Shown one piece after another: positions 1 through 5,889 of a stretch of 6,475 nt of DNA. Every line of letters begins with the position of its first letter. The stretch's first letter is position 1. Location of the stretch: contig CAKVCH010000040.1 in assembly GCA_934725745.1 (NCBI GenBank), forward strand, positions 1-6,475, given 5' to 3'. The notes under the pieces were generated by a model that had not been told where the DNA came from, did no database searches, and saw only the letters and a list, made by a program, of their open reading frames with translations. Made by a program: the position numbers and the translations under genes. The stretch is from an uncultured Clostridia bacterium (GTDB taxonomy: Bacteria; Bacillota; Clostridia; Christensenellales; UBA1242).

Positions 1-71
1 TCAAAGGTGGAATTCCTGGACATAAAGATGGACTCGTATCAATTTGCAGTGCTAAAAAGATAGCAAGATAA
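1..71 (+). CDS. rplC: 50S ribosomal protein L3, C-terminal end (partial)
   Basis: Only the last 22 complete codons are present, read in the frame beginning at base 3 and closed by TAA at 69-71. The residues read KGGIPGHKDGLVSICSAKK followed by IAR. This matches the usual end of bacterial L3, where a G-x-I/V-P-G-x-K-x-G-L-V segment precedes a short basic end. L3 binds 23S rRNA early in large-subunit assembly and reaches towards the peptidyl transferase centre. The identification also rests on position, since L3 directly precedes L4 in the S10 operon. The start and most of the protein lie upstream of the window. The stop codon is fused to the rplD ribosome binding site (AAGGAG, 70-75). Confidence 0.93.
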   Translation, partial: KGGIPGHKDGLVSICSAKKIAR

Positions 72-84
72 GGAGTAGTTAAAA

Positions 85-711
85 ATGCCAAAAGTAAAAG
101 TTTATAACACAAAAGCTGAAGTCGTTGGACAGACTACTCTTAGTGATAAGGTTTTCGGCTGTGAATATAACGAACCTCTTATTCATCAAGTAGTTGTGGC
201 TTACAACAATAACCAAAGACAAGGTACAAAGTCGACTCTTCTTCGTAGCGAAGTTAGGGGACACGCAAAGAAGCCTTGGAGACAAAAAGGAACTGGTAGA
301 GCAAGACAAGGTTCTACAAAGTCAGCACAATGGAAAGGTGGCGGTATCATTTTTGCGCCAAAGCCAAGAGACTTTTCTCAAAAGATCAACAAATCAATGA
401 AAGTTTCAGCGTTCAAGAGTGCAATCAGTGCAAAACTTGCAGATAGCGAAGTTGTCGTGCTTGATTCACTTGTTCTTGAAGCACCAAAGACAAAACTCTT
501 CAAAGAAGTTATGGACAACTTTGAAGTTGGAACGAAAAATGTTCTTTATGTTTTGGCTGAAAAGAATGACGACATCGTTCGTGCTTCAAAGAATATTCCA
601 AACGCTCATGTTACTTACGCTGATGTTCTTGGAACATACGACATTGTTGCAAATTCTAAACTCTACATCACAAAAGATGCAATAAAGAAAATAGAGGAGG
701 CTTATAACTAA
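85..711 (+). CDS. rplD: 50S ribosomal protein L4
   Basis: This 208-residue protein has the normal length for bacterial L4. L4 is a primary 23S rRNA binder whose extended loop lines the peptide exit tunnel at the constriction facing L22. The hallmark loop is clear at about residues 63-80: KPWRQKGTGRARQGSTKS, followed by the W-x-G-G-G-x-x-F-A-P segment at 83-92. Just before it, residues 57-62 read VRGHAK, where many homologues have a glycine-rich S-G-G-G stretch; this is a modest deviation. The ATG at 85 is preceded by AAGGAG at 70-75 and gives the expected basic start MPKVKVYN. The last base of its stop codon is the first base of the rplW start. In E. coli, L4 also represses its own operon through the S10 leader; that leader would lie upstream of this window, so nothing can be said about such control here. 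Confidence 0.97.
   Translation: MPKVKVYNTKAEVVGQTTLSDKVFGCEYNEPLIHQVVVAYNNNQRQGTKSTLLRSEVRGHAKKPWRQKGTGRARQGSTKSAQWKGGGIIFAPKPRDFSQKINKSMKVSAFKSAISAKLADSEVVVLDSLVLEAPKTKLFKEVMDNFEVGTKNVLYVLAEKNDDIVRASKNIPNAHVTYADVLGTYDIVANSKLYITKDAIKKIEEAYN
694..700 (+). promoter_or_regulatory. ribosome binding site of rplW inside rplD
   Basis: GAGGAGG ends ten bases before the rplW ATG at 711 and lies within the last codons of rplD. Because the two genes share one base (TAATG), the site supports translational coupling of L23 to L4; the coupling itself is inferred. Confidence 0.8.
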
Positions 712-1013
712 TGAATGCCTACGATATTATTAAAAAACCGCTCTTGTCGGAAAAATCGTACGCAACTATTTCGGATAAAAAATATACTTTTATCGTCGAT
801 ATAAATGCTAATAAGATTCAAATTAAACAAGCGGTTGAACAAATTTTTAAAGTAAAAGTCAAACAAGTAAACACCTTAATTGTTAAGGGAAAAGTCAAGA
901 CTCAAAATACAAAACAAGGCAGAAGCGTCGGAAGAACAAGTGATTACAAAAAAGCAATCGTCGTTTTGACAAAAGATAGCAAGCCAATTGAGTTCTTTGA
1001 AAGTTTAAATTAA
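711..1013 (+). CDS. rplW: 50S ribosomal protein L23
   Basis: This 100-residue protein has the usual length of bacterial L23. L23 sits at the mouth of the peptide exit tunnel and serves as the docking site for trigger factor and signal recognition particle. The N-terminal motif I-I-K-K-P-L-L-S-E-K at residues 6-15 is characteristic; Glu14 in that S-E-K should correspond to E. coli Glu18, the trigger factor contact. The family segment VNTLIVKGKVK lies at 53-63, and the later G-R-x-x-D-Y-K-K-A stretch is at about 74-82. The start overlaps the rplD stop by one base. The 15-base spacer after it carries the rplB ribosome binding site. No anomaly was seen. Confidence 0.96.
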   Translation: MNAYDIIKKPLLSEKSYATISDKKYTFIVDINANKIQIKQAVEQIFKVKVKQVNTLIVKGKVKTQNTKQGRSVGRTSDYKKAIVVLTKDSKPIEFFESLN

Positions 1014-1028
1014 GGTAGGAGATAGAAA

Positions 1029-1856
1029 ATGGCAATAAGAAGACATAATCCAACCACACCTTCACAAAGATTCCTTACTACGGCTGATTTCTCAGAACTT
1101 ACAAAAAAGGCTCCTGAAAAATCACTTCTTGCTGTTAAAAACAAAAACGGCGGAAGAAATAACCAAGGAAGAATCTCTGTTAGACATAAAGGTGGCGGAA
1201 ATAGACAAAAATACAGAGTTATCGAATTTAGACGTTTGCATGACAATGTACCTGCTAAGGTCGAAGCGATTGAATACGACCCAAATAGAACAGCTTATAT
1301 CGCCCTTCTATCCTACGCTGATGGTGCAAAATCATACATTCTCGCTCCAGTCGGACTTAATGTCGGCGACAAAGTTATGAGCGGGGAAGAAGTTGAAGTA
1401 AAAGTCGGAAATTGTATGCCTCTTAAAAACATTCCTGTTGGTTCAGTTGTTCATAACATTGAACTTAGACCAAAGCAAGGTGCTGTTATTGCTAGATCTG
1501 CTGGTATTTCAGCAAGACTTATGGCAAAAGAAGGCAAGTATGCAACAATCAAAATGCCTTCTGGCGAAATGAGGCTTGTACTTGCTGAATGTAGAGCAAC
1601 TTTGGGACAAGTCGGCAATGTCGACCATGAAATCATTTCGATTGGTAAAGCAGGAAGAAATAGACATATGGGAGTTAGACCTACTGTTCGTGGTTCGGTT
1701 ATGAACCCTAACGACCACCCACACGGCGGTGGTGAAGGTAAGTCTCCTGTTGGTAAGGCTGGACCTGTCACTCCATGGGGCAAACCTGCTCTTGGATATA
1801 AGACAAGAAATAAGAAAAAGAGCACTAATAAGTTCATTATTAGTAGAGCGAAGTAG
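1029..1856 (+). CDS. rplB: 50S ribosomal protein L2
   Basis: At 275 residues this has the normal length of L2, one of the most conserved large-subunit proteins, needed for subunit association and located near the peptidyl transferase centre. The N-terminus [14 protein letters not shown] and the block [16 protein letters not shown] at about 42-57 are typical. So are the RNA-binding segment with [12 protein letters not shown] near 135-146 and the signature [13 protein letters not shown] at 225-237. His230 corresponds to the E. coli His229 implicated in peptidyl transferase activity. Residue 228 is Asn where most bacteria have Val, a small deviation beside that histidine. The C-terminus is basic ([11 protein letters not shown]). 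The ATG at 1029 follows TAGGAGA at 1015-1021. The gene ends in TAG, which forms the TAGGAG site of rpsS. Confidence 0.98.
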   Translation: MAIRRHNPTTPSQRFLTTADFSELTKKAPEKSLLAVKNKNGGRNNQGRISVRHKGGGNRQKYRVIEFRRLHDNVPAKVEAIEYDPNRTAYIALLSYADGAKSYILAPVGLNVGDKVMSGEEVEVKVGNCMPLKNIPVGSVVHNIELRPKQGAVIARSAGISARLMAKEGKYATIKMPSGEMRLVLAECRATLGQVGNVDHEIISIGKAGRNRHMGVRPTVRGSVMNPNDHPHGGGEGKSPVGKAGPVTPWGKPALGYKTRNKKKSTNKFIISRAK

Positions 1857-1867
1857 GAGTAGATAAG

Positions 1868-2143
1868 ATGAGTAGATCTTTAAAGAAAAAACCTTATGTC
1901 GAACAAAGACTTTTTGATAGAGTTAAGGCTATGAACGAGTCAAACACTAAAAAACCACTCAAAACATGGTCAAGAGCATCTGTCATTTATCCAGAATTTG
2001 TCGGACATACAATAGCGGTTCATAATGGAAAGAAGCACATTCCTGTTTACTGCACAGCCGAAATGGTTGGACATAAACTCGGTGAGTTCGCTCCAACTAG
2101 GACTTTTAGGGGCCACGGCGCTGATAAAGCGAAGGCTAAGTAA
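1868..2143 (+). CDS. rpsS: 30S ribosomal protein S19
   Basis: This 91-residue protein matches bacterial S19, which sits in the head of the small subunit, pairs with S13 and touches 16S rRNA and the A-site region. Family signatures include [10 protein letters not shown] (31-40), [17 protein letters not shown] (45-61) and [18 protein letters not shown] (66-83). Residue 8 is Lys in SLKKKPYV, where the family nearly always has Gly (KKGP). The C-terminal tail ADKAKAK is basic and low in complexity, as S19 tails often are. The ATG at 1868 follows TAGGAG (1854-1859), formed with the rplB stop codon. The 11-base spacer to rplV continues the operon. Confidence 0.97.
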   Translation: MSRSLKKKPYVEQRLFDRVKAMNESNTKKPLKTWSRASVIYPEFVGHTIAVHNGKKHIPVYCTAEMVGHKLGEFAPTRTFRGHGADKAKAK

Positions 2144-2154
2144 GGAGAGATAAA

Positions 2155-2538
2155 ATGGCAAAGAGAATTAAAGAAAAAACCGAGAAAATCAACCAAACTC
2201 GTGACAAAAGACCTGTTGCTAAGGCAAAATACCTTAGAGTTAGTTCTTCTAAACTCGACCTTGTAAATGACCTTGTCAGAGGAAAGAGTTACAATGAAGC
2301 AGTCGCGATTTTGAATAACACTCCTAACAAATCTGCAGATTACGTTTTAAAAGTTATCGTTTCTGCAGGTGCTAACGCTGAAAACAAGGGACTTAATAAA
2401 GACGACCTTTATGTCGCTGAAATTTATTCAGGACAAGGCGCTACCTATAAAAGACAAAATATTCGTGGCAGAGGGCGTGTTGACCAAATTTTAAAAAGAA
2501 CAAGCAATATCACTGTTATATTGGATACGGTTAAGTAA
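2155..2538 (+). CDS. rplV: 50S ribosomal protein L22, extended N-terminus and divergent tunnel loop
   Basis: L22 binds many 23S rRNA domains, and its long beta hairpin lines the peptide exit tunnel opposite L4. The core begins near residue 22 ([23 protein letters not shown]). It continues with [14 protein letters not shown], an N-A-E-N segment at 74-77, DDLYVAEI, and the closing helix-strand [12 protein letters not shown] (112-123). The protein has 127 residues, while bacterial L22 usually has about 110-115. The excess is a charged N-terminal segment ([19 protein letters not shown]) with no internal Met, and the TAAGGAG at 2141-2147 fits only the ATG at 2155. The loop at 99-108 reads [10 protein letters not shown]. 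Aligned with E. coli KRIMPRAKGR, the Met86-Pro87 pair becomes Asn-Ile. The family assignment is certain; the effect of these changes is unknown. Confidence 0.96.
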   Translation: MAKRIKEKTEKINQTRDKRPVAKAKYLRVSSSKLDLVNDLVRGKSYNEAVAILNNTPNKSADYVLKVIVSAGANAENKGLNKDDLYVAEIYSGQGATYKRQNIRGRGRVDQILKRTSNITVILDTVK

Positions 2539-2552
2539 GGGGAGAGCAGAAA

Positions 2553-3230
2553 ATGGGACAAAAAGTTAGTCCAAACGGACTTAGAATAGGAATCAATAAG
2601 GGCTGGACTTCTTTGTGGTATGGCGATAAGAAAATTTTTGCTAAAAACATTAAAGAAGACAACGTTATTAGAAATTTCATTAAGAAAAAATATTATGCTT
2701 GCGCTATCTCTAAAGTTGTTATTGAAAGAACTGAAAAGAGAATTGTCGTTAGTATCTATACTGCTAGACCTGGTATCTTAATTGGTCAAAAGGGTGCAGG
2801 CGTCGAAGCATTAAAGAAAGAACTTGCAAAAATTACAAATGCAGATATGATTTCTATCAACATTAAAGAAATCAAAAGCCCAGATGTAGACGCTACTTTG
2901 ATTGCTGAAAGTATCGCAAACCAACTTGAAAAGCGTGTTCATTTTAGACGCGCTATGAAAATGGCTATGCAAAAAGCAATGAAAGCGGGTGTTAAGGGTA
3001 TCAAAGCAATGGTCGCTGGTCGTCTTGACGGGGCAGATATTGCTAGAACAGAACATTATCATCAAGGTAGTCTTCCTTTGCAAACTTTGAGAGCAGACAT
3101 CGATTACGGTTTTGCTGAAGCAAAAACAACTTTCGGTATCTTGGGTATTAAAGTTTGGGTTTACAAAGGCGAGATTTTAGCAAAAAAGACTCCTGTAAAA
3201 AAGGGGGAAGTTAACAATGTTAATGCCTAA
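2553..3230 (+). CDS. rpsC: 30S ribosomal protein S3
   Basis: This 225-residue protein has normal length for S3, a small-subunit head protein at the mRNA entry site with helicase function. The N-terminus [14 protein letters not shown] is diagnostic. A type II KH domain carries the G-x-x-G turn as G78-Q-K-G81 within [12 protein letters not shown]. Arg132 and Arg133 in FRRAMKMA correspond to the E. coli Arg131/Arg132 helicase residues, and Lys136 to Lys135. The C-terminal domain holds [18 protein letters not shown] and LRADIDYG, then KVWVYKGEI. The usual E-W-Y-R-E-G-R-V-P-L-H is replaced by [11 protein letters not shown] at 167-177. The ATG at 2553 follows AAGGGGAG (2537-2544). The last 14 bases overlap rplP, and the end of the gene carries the rplP ribosome binding site. 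Confidence 0.98.
   Translation: MGQKVSPNGLRIGINKGWTSLWYGDKKIFAKNIKEDNVIRNFIKKKYYACAISKVVIERTEKRIVVSIYTARPGILIGQKGAGVEALKKELAKITNADMISINIKEIKSPDVDATLIAESIANQLEKRVHFRRAMKMAMQKAMKAGVKGIKAMVAGRLDGADIARTEHYHQGSLPLQTLRADIDYGFAEAKTTFGILGIKVWVYKGEILAKKTPVKKGEVNNVNA
3201..3210 (+). promoter_or_regulatory. ribosome binding site that decides the rplP start
   Basis: AAGGGGGAAG lies inside the end of rpsC. Its G-run ends nine bases before the ATG at 3217 and fifteen before a second in-frame ATG at 3223. This favours 3217, which also gives the conserved MLxPK start of L16. Confidence 0.75.
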
Positions 3231-3669
3231 AAAAGTTAAAAGAAGAAAAGTTCAACGTGGCAGAATGAAGGGCGTGGCAACACGCGGAAACAAACTTGCT
3301 TACGGTGATTATGGCTTGGCTACAACTGAGCCAGGTTGGATAACTTCCAATCAAATTGAAGCAGCTCGTATCGCTATGACAAGATACACCAAGAGGGGTG
3401 GTAAGGTTTGGATTGATATTTTCCCAGACAAACCTATCACTAAAAAGCCTGCCGAAACTCGTATGGGTAGCGGAAAAGGTAACCCTGAATATTGGGTCGC
3501 TGTCGTAAAGCCAGGTAGAGTGCTTTTTGAGATTAGTGGCGTCGCTGAAGATATGGCAAAGGAAGCGCTTAGACTTGCTTCTCACAAATTGCCAGTTGTT
3601 ACAAAGGTTGTAACAAGAGAAAAAGAAACCCCTAAAACTCAAGAAGACGTAAAAGGTGGTGCAGTTTAA
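3217..3669 (+). CDS. rplP: 50S ribosomal protein L16
   Basis: L16 is a late-assembling large-subunit protein next to the A-site tRNA elbow. The N-terminus [19 protein letters not shown] matches the family (MLxPKR). Other signatures are [16 protein letters not shown] (41-56), the block [15 protein letters not shown] (61-75), [19 protein letters not shown] (82-100) and [11 protein letters not shown] (116-126). Arg82 corresponds to E. coli Arg81, which is hydroxylated in that species. The length of 150 exceeds the common 136-145, because a polar tail ([16 protein letters not shown]) follows the core. The start lies 14 bases inside rpsC, and the stop shares one base with rpmC, so this gene is probably coupled on both sides. 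ATG 3217 is preferred over 3223 from the ribosome binding site spacing and the family N-terminus. Confidence 0.97.
   Translation: MLMPKKVKRRKVQRGRMKGVATRGNKLAYGDYGLATTEPGWITSNQIEAARIAMTRYTKRGGKVWIDIFPDKPITKKPAETRMGSGKGNPEYWVAVVKPGRVLFEISGVAEDMAKEALRLASHKLPVVTKVVTREKETPKTQEDVKGGAV
3653..3659 (+). promoter_or_regulatory. ribosome binding site of rpmC inside rplP
   Basis: AAGGTGG, one mismatch from AAGGAGG, ends nine bases before the rpmC ATG at 3669 and encodes the Lys-Gly-Gly near the end of L16. It is the only site in the cluster with an internal mismatch. With the one-base TAATG overlap, this suggests reinitiation by ribosomes finishing rplP. Confidence 0.65.
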
Positions 3670-3887
3670 TGAAAATAAAAGATATTAGAAATATGACAAA
3701 TGAAGAACTTAATGCTAAGTTGGCTTCAACAAAGGCAGAACTCTTCAACTTGAGATTTCAACACGCAACGGGCAACCTTGCTAATCCAATGCTTCTCAAT
3801 ACTTTGAAAAAAGATATTGCAAAAATCAAAACTGTTCTTACCGAAAGAGAAATGAATATTAACTCTAACAAAAAGGCTAAGGCATAG
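3669..3887 (+). CDS. rpmC: 50S ribosomal protein L29
   Basis: This 72-residue protein is L29, a small two-helix hairpin near the exit tunnel opening that together with L23 helps form the chaperone docking platform. The diagnostic segment [17 protein letters not shown] spans 24-40. It is preceded by [14 protein letters not shown] and followed by the second helix with [15 protein letters not shown] (47-61). The family usually has about 63-70 residues; the last 11 ([11 protein letters not shown]) are a short basic tail. The start codon overlaps the rplP stop by one base, and the TAG stop forms the TAGGAG of rpsQ. Confidence 0.95.
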   Translation: MKIKDIRNMTNEELNAKLASTKAELFNLRFQHATGNLANPMLLNTLKKDIAKIKTVLTEREMNINSNKKAKA

Positions 3888-3898
3888 GAGATAAGAGT

Positions 3899-4159
3899 AT
3901 GGAAGAAATTAGAAACAATAGAAGAACAAAGGTTGGCGTGGTTGTTAGTGATAAGATGGACAAGACTTGTGTTGTCGCTGTCACAAACAATGTTAAACAC
4001 CCAATTTACAAAAAAGTCGTTAAGATTACTAAGAGATTTAAGGCTCACGATGAGAACAATGAGTGCAAAGTTGGCGACACTGTAGAAATTGCAGAAACAA
4101 GACCAATCAGCAAAACAACTCACTTTAGAATTCTTAGAATAATCGAAAGAGCGAAATAA
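3899..4159 (+). CDS. rpsQ: 30S ribosomal protein S17
   Basis: This 86-residue protein has normal length for S17, a primary 16S rRNA binder with an OB-fold barrel in the small-subunit body. Family motifs are [16 protein letters not shown] (13-28), [19 protein letters not shown] (34-52), the G-D-T-V-E-I-x-E-T-R-P-I-S-K run (59-72) and the C-terminal [10 protein letters not shown]. The ATG at 3899 follows TAGGAGA (3885-3891), which includes the rpmC stop. In E. coli the S10 operon ends with this gene. Here rplN follows after 19 bases with its own ribosome binding site and no terminator, so transcription probably runs on. Confidence 0.97.
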   Translation: MEEIRNNRRTKVGVVVSDKMDKTCVVAVTNNVKHPIYKKVVKITKRFKAHDENNECKVGDTVEIAETRPISKTTHFRILRIIERAK

Positions 4160-4178
4160 TTTATAGGAGAAAGATAAA

Positions 4179-4547
4179 ATGATTCAACCACAAACAAGAT
4201 TGAAAGTTGCTGATAACACTGGTGCAAAGATTATTATGTGTATTAGAGTTCTTGGCGGTTCATTTAGAAGAAGTGGAAACATTGGAGATGTTATCATTGC
4301 TTCTGTTAAAAAGGCTACTCCTGGTGGCGTTGTCAAAAAAGGTGACGTTGTCAAGGCGGTTATTGTAAGAACAAGTAAAGGTGTTCAAAGAGCGGACGGC
4401 TCGTCAATTAGATTTGACGACAACGCTGCGGTTATCATTGATAACCAAAAGCAACCACGCGGAACTCGTATCTTTGGGCCAGTCGCTAGGGAACTAAGAG
4501 AAAATGGTTATATGAAGATCGTTTCTCTTGCTCCAGAAGTATTGTAA
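4179..4547 (+). CDS. rplN: 50S ribosomal protein L14
   Basis: This 122-residue protein has the exact usual length of L14, which contributes to inter-subunit bridges and is the docking site of the silencing factor RsfS. The N-terminus [17 protein letters not shown], the central [30 protein letters not shown] (52-65) and the end [11 protein letters not shown] are textbook. Thr96 and Arg97 in [12 protein letters not shown] correspond to E. coli Thr97/Arg98, which contact RsfS. AGGAGA at 4165-4170 precedes the ATG at 4179. This gene opens the spc part of the cluster, with no room in the 19-base spacer for a separate promoter. A small perfect inverted repeat lies inside it at 4430-4446. Confidence 0.98.
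   Translation: MIQPQTRLKVADNTGAKIIMCIRVLGGSFRRSGNIGDVIIASVKKATPGGVVKKGDVVKAVIVRTSKGVQRADGSSIRFDDNAAVIIDNQKQPRGTRIFGPVARELRENGYMKIVSLAPEVL
4430..4446. repeat. perfect 17-base inverted repeat inside rplN
   Basis: GGTTATCATTGATAACC has 8-base arms around one central T and could fold as a 7-base stem with a three-base loop. It lies in the codons for V-I-I-D-N, so it may be a coding coincidence. No U-tract follows, so it is not a terminator. Confidence 0.5.
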
Positions 4548-4552
4548 GGAGG
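4546..4552 (+). promoter_or_regulatory. perfect ribosome binding site of rplX
   Basis: AAGGAGG, fully complementary to the usual anti-Shine-Dalgarno core, begins with the last two bases of the rplN TAA stop and ends ten bases before the ATG at 4563. It fixes the rplX start. Confidence 0.85.
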
Positions 4553-4562
4553 ATAAGGAAGT

Positions 4563-5093
4563 ATGGCAAAATGTTTAATTAAAAAAGGCGATAATGTTGT
4601 CGTCCTTACAGGCAAAGAAAACGGAAAAACTGCGGAAGTTTTGGAGTGTTTCCCAAAAGAAAACAAGGTTACTGTTAAAGGTCTTAATATGATTGTCAAA
4701 CACAACAAGCCAAGGTCAGCTCAAGACAAGGGCGGAATTGTGAAAAAAGAAGGCAAGATAGACGCAAGCAACGTTATGGTTGTTTGCCCAACTTGCAACA
4801 AGGCAACAAGAGTTAAGATTGGTGAAGGAAAAGACGGCAAGAGAGTTAGAATGTGCAAAAAATGTGGCGCAGTTCTCGACGCTGGCGTCAAAAAAGCTCA
4901 ACCAAAGAAAGCAGAACCTAAAACTGAAACAAAATCAACTAAAAAAGCAGTCAACAAGAGCAGTGATGTGAAAAAGGAAGTCGTTAAAGACACTAAGAAG
5001 CACGAAACAAAGACTGCTCCCAAAAAAGTAACAAAGTCGGTATCGGTCGCTAAAAAGTCTAGTAGCACAGCAAAGAAAATCGGTGGAAAGTAG
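4563..5093 (+). CDS. rplX: 50S ribosomal protein L24 with zinc-ribbon cysteines and a long lysine-rich tail
   Basis: L24 is an assembly-initiating 23S rRNA binder near the tunnel exit. The KOW-type N-terminal domain is clear: IKKGDNVVVLTGKENGKTAEV (6-26), then NKVTVKGLNMIVKHNKP (34-50) and GGIVKKEGKIDASNVMVV. Four cysteines follow as C75-P-T-C78 and C98-K-K-C101, a pattern found in the cysteine-containing L24 subgroup and probably binding zinc. The canonical protein should end near CGAVLD (101-106), as most homologues have about 100-115 residues. This one continues to 176. The extra 70 residues contain 23 Lys, six acidic residues, many Ser, Thr, Ala and Val, and no aromatic residue or Arg. 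The reading frame is continuous and the stop is part of the rplE TAGGAG, so the tail is not an obvious frameshift artefact. Its function is unknown. Confidence 0.95.
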   Translation: MAKCLIKKGDNVVVLTGKENGKTAEVLECFPKENKVTVKGLNMIVKHNKPRSAQDKGGIVKKEGKIDASNVMVVCPTCNKATRVKIGEGKDGKRVRMCKKCGAVLDAGVKKAQPKKAEPKTETKSTKKAVNKSSDVKKEVVKDTKKHETKTAPKKVTKSVSVAKKSSSTAKKIGGK

Positions 5094-5102
5094 GAGATAA
5101 AG

Positions 5103-5663
5103 ATGGCAGACAAGAAACAAATGGCTAGGTTGCACGTCGAATATGTTAAAAATGTTGCGCCAGCCTTAAAGAAAGAATATTCTTATAAAAATGTTATGGA
5201 AATTCCTAAACTTGACAAAATTGTTGTTAGTATGGGACTTGGACAAATAAAAGACAACTCAAAGAGTTTTAATCTTGCTCTTGACGAGTTGACTCAAATC
5301 ACTGGTCAAAAAGCTGTTGCGACGACTGCTAGAAAGTCAATCTCAAACTTCAAAGTTAGAGAAGGACAAAAAATCGGTGCAAAAGTTACTTTAAGAGGCG
5401 AAAAGATGTATGAGTTCCTTGATAGGCTCATCTCAATTGCTCTTCCAAGAGTTAGAGACTTTAAGGGTATCAATCCAAAGTCTTTTGACGGAAGGGGAAA
5501 TTACTCTTTTGGAATAAAAGAACAACTTATATTCCCAGAGATTTCATATGAAAAAGTCGAAAAAGTCAGAGGTATGGATGTTATCATTGTTACAACTGCT
5601 AAGACTGACAAAGAGGCTTATTCCTTACTTAGTTTGCTAGGAATGCCTTTTGCAAAAAGATAA
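5103..5663 (+). CDS. rplE: 50S ribosomal protein L5
   Basis: L5 is part of the 5S rRNA complex in the central protuberance and contacts P-site tRNA. Conserved blocks include [19 protein letters not shown] (29-47), [19 protein letters not shown] (66-84), [16 protein letters not shown] (95-110), the signature [19 protein letters not shown] (114-132) and [11 protein letters not shown] (137-147). It ends in LLGMPFAKR. At 186 residues it is slightly longer than the usual 179-180, because six residues (MADKKQ) precede a Met-Ala-Arg-Leu that matches the common start of L5. TAGGAGA at 5091-5097 is spaced correctly only for the ATG at 5103; no ribosome binding site precedes the alternative ATG at 5121. 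The downstream spacer to rpsN, at 26 bases, is the longest in the window. Confidence 0.97.
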   Translation: MADKKQMARLHVEYVKNVAPALKKEYSYKNVMEIPKLDKIVVSMGLGQIKDNSKSFNLALDELTQITGQKAVATTARKSISNFKVREGQKIGAKVTLRGEKMYEFLDRLISIALPRVRDFKGINPKSFDGRGNYSFGIKEQLIFPEISYEKVEKVRGMDVIIVTTAKTDKEAYSLLSLLGMPFAKR

Positions 5664-5689
5664 TTCAAGGATAGAGAAGGAATTTAATT

Positions 5690-5875
5690 ATGGCAAGAAA
5701 AGCAATGATAAATAAACAACAAAAGACGCAAAAGTATTCTACTAGAGAATATACGCGTTGCTCCATTTGCGGGAGACCACACGCTGTTCTCAAAAAATAT
5801 GGAATTTGCAGAATTTGTTTTAGAAACCTAGCGTACAAAGGCGAAATACCTGGCGTTAAAAAGTCTAGTTGGTAA
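5690..5875 (+). CDS. rpsN: 30S ribosomal protein S14, zinc-binding short form (type Z)
   Basis: This 61-residue protein is the short zinc-binding S14, located in the small-subunit head beside S3 and S19. Cysteines at 24, 27, 40 and 43 form the C-x-x-C...C-x-x-C zinc site ([20 protein letters not shown]). The C-terminus [18 protein letters not shown] is diagnostic and full length. Keeping the zinc form in the main operon is typical of Bacillota; a zinc-free paralogue (long or short C- form) may exist elsewhere in the genome but is not visible here. AGAAGGA at 5675-5681 precedes the ATG at 5690, with a second weak AAGGAT at 5667-5672. The stop leads into the AAAGGAG of rpsH. Confidence 0.98.
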   Translation: MARKAMINKQQKTQKYSTREYTRCSICGRPHAVLKKYGICRICFRNLAYKGEIPGVKKSSW

Positions 5876-5880
5876 AGGAG
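5874..5880 (+). promoter_or_regulatory. ribosome binding site that decides the rpsH start
   Basis: AAAGGAG overlaps the rpsN TAA stop and ends nine bases before the ATG at 5890. A possible TTG start at 5869 lies upstream of this site, inside rpsN, and would place it within the coding region, so 5890 is chosen. Confidence 0.85.
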
Positions 5881-5889
5881 AAAAGGGAA

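Noticed and set aside
241..253. Short hairpin CTTCGTAGCGAAG in rplD
   Set aside because: A 5-base stem with a three-base loop inside coding sequence and no U-tract; expected by chance.
1451..1837. Minus-strand open frame of 128 codons opposite rplB
   Set aside because: It is a shadow of the highly constrained L2 codons. No recognisable domain, and the strand runs against the whole operon.
3223..3225. Second ATG of rplP as the start
   Set aside because: The spacing from the ribosome binding site would be too long, and the conserved MLxPK N-terminus requires 3217.
3220..3642. Minus-strand open frame of 140 codons opposite rplP
   Set aside because: It lies entirely opposite a conserved ribosomal gene, has a cysteine- and serine-rich composition typical of an antisense shadow, and resembles no known family.
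4881..5090. L24 tail as a fused second gene or a frameshifted neighbour
   Set aside because: The tail has no recognisable domain, no internal start with a ribosome binding site, and leads directly into the TAGGAG of rplE in the normal place.
5121..5123. Internal ATG of rplE as the real start
   Set aside because: The resulting MARL start looks like many L5 proteins, but no ribosome binding site precedes it, while TAGGAGA is well placed for 5103. It remains a weak alternative.
5091..5130. E. coli-like S8 translational operator at the rplX-rplE junction
   Set aside because: The spacer has only nine bases and I saw no convincing helix resembling the S8 site of 16S rRNA.
5869..5889. Upstream TTG start for rpsH
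   Set aside because: It lies inside rpsN, before the AAAGGAG site, and would add seven residues (including KEKRE) absent from S8. The ATG at 5890 gives the normal N-terminus and length.
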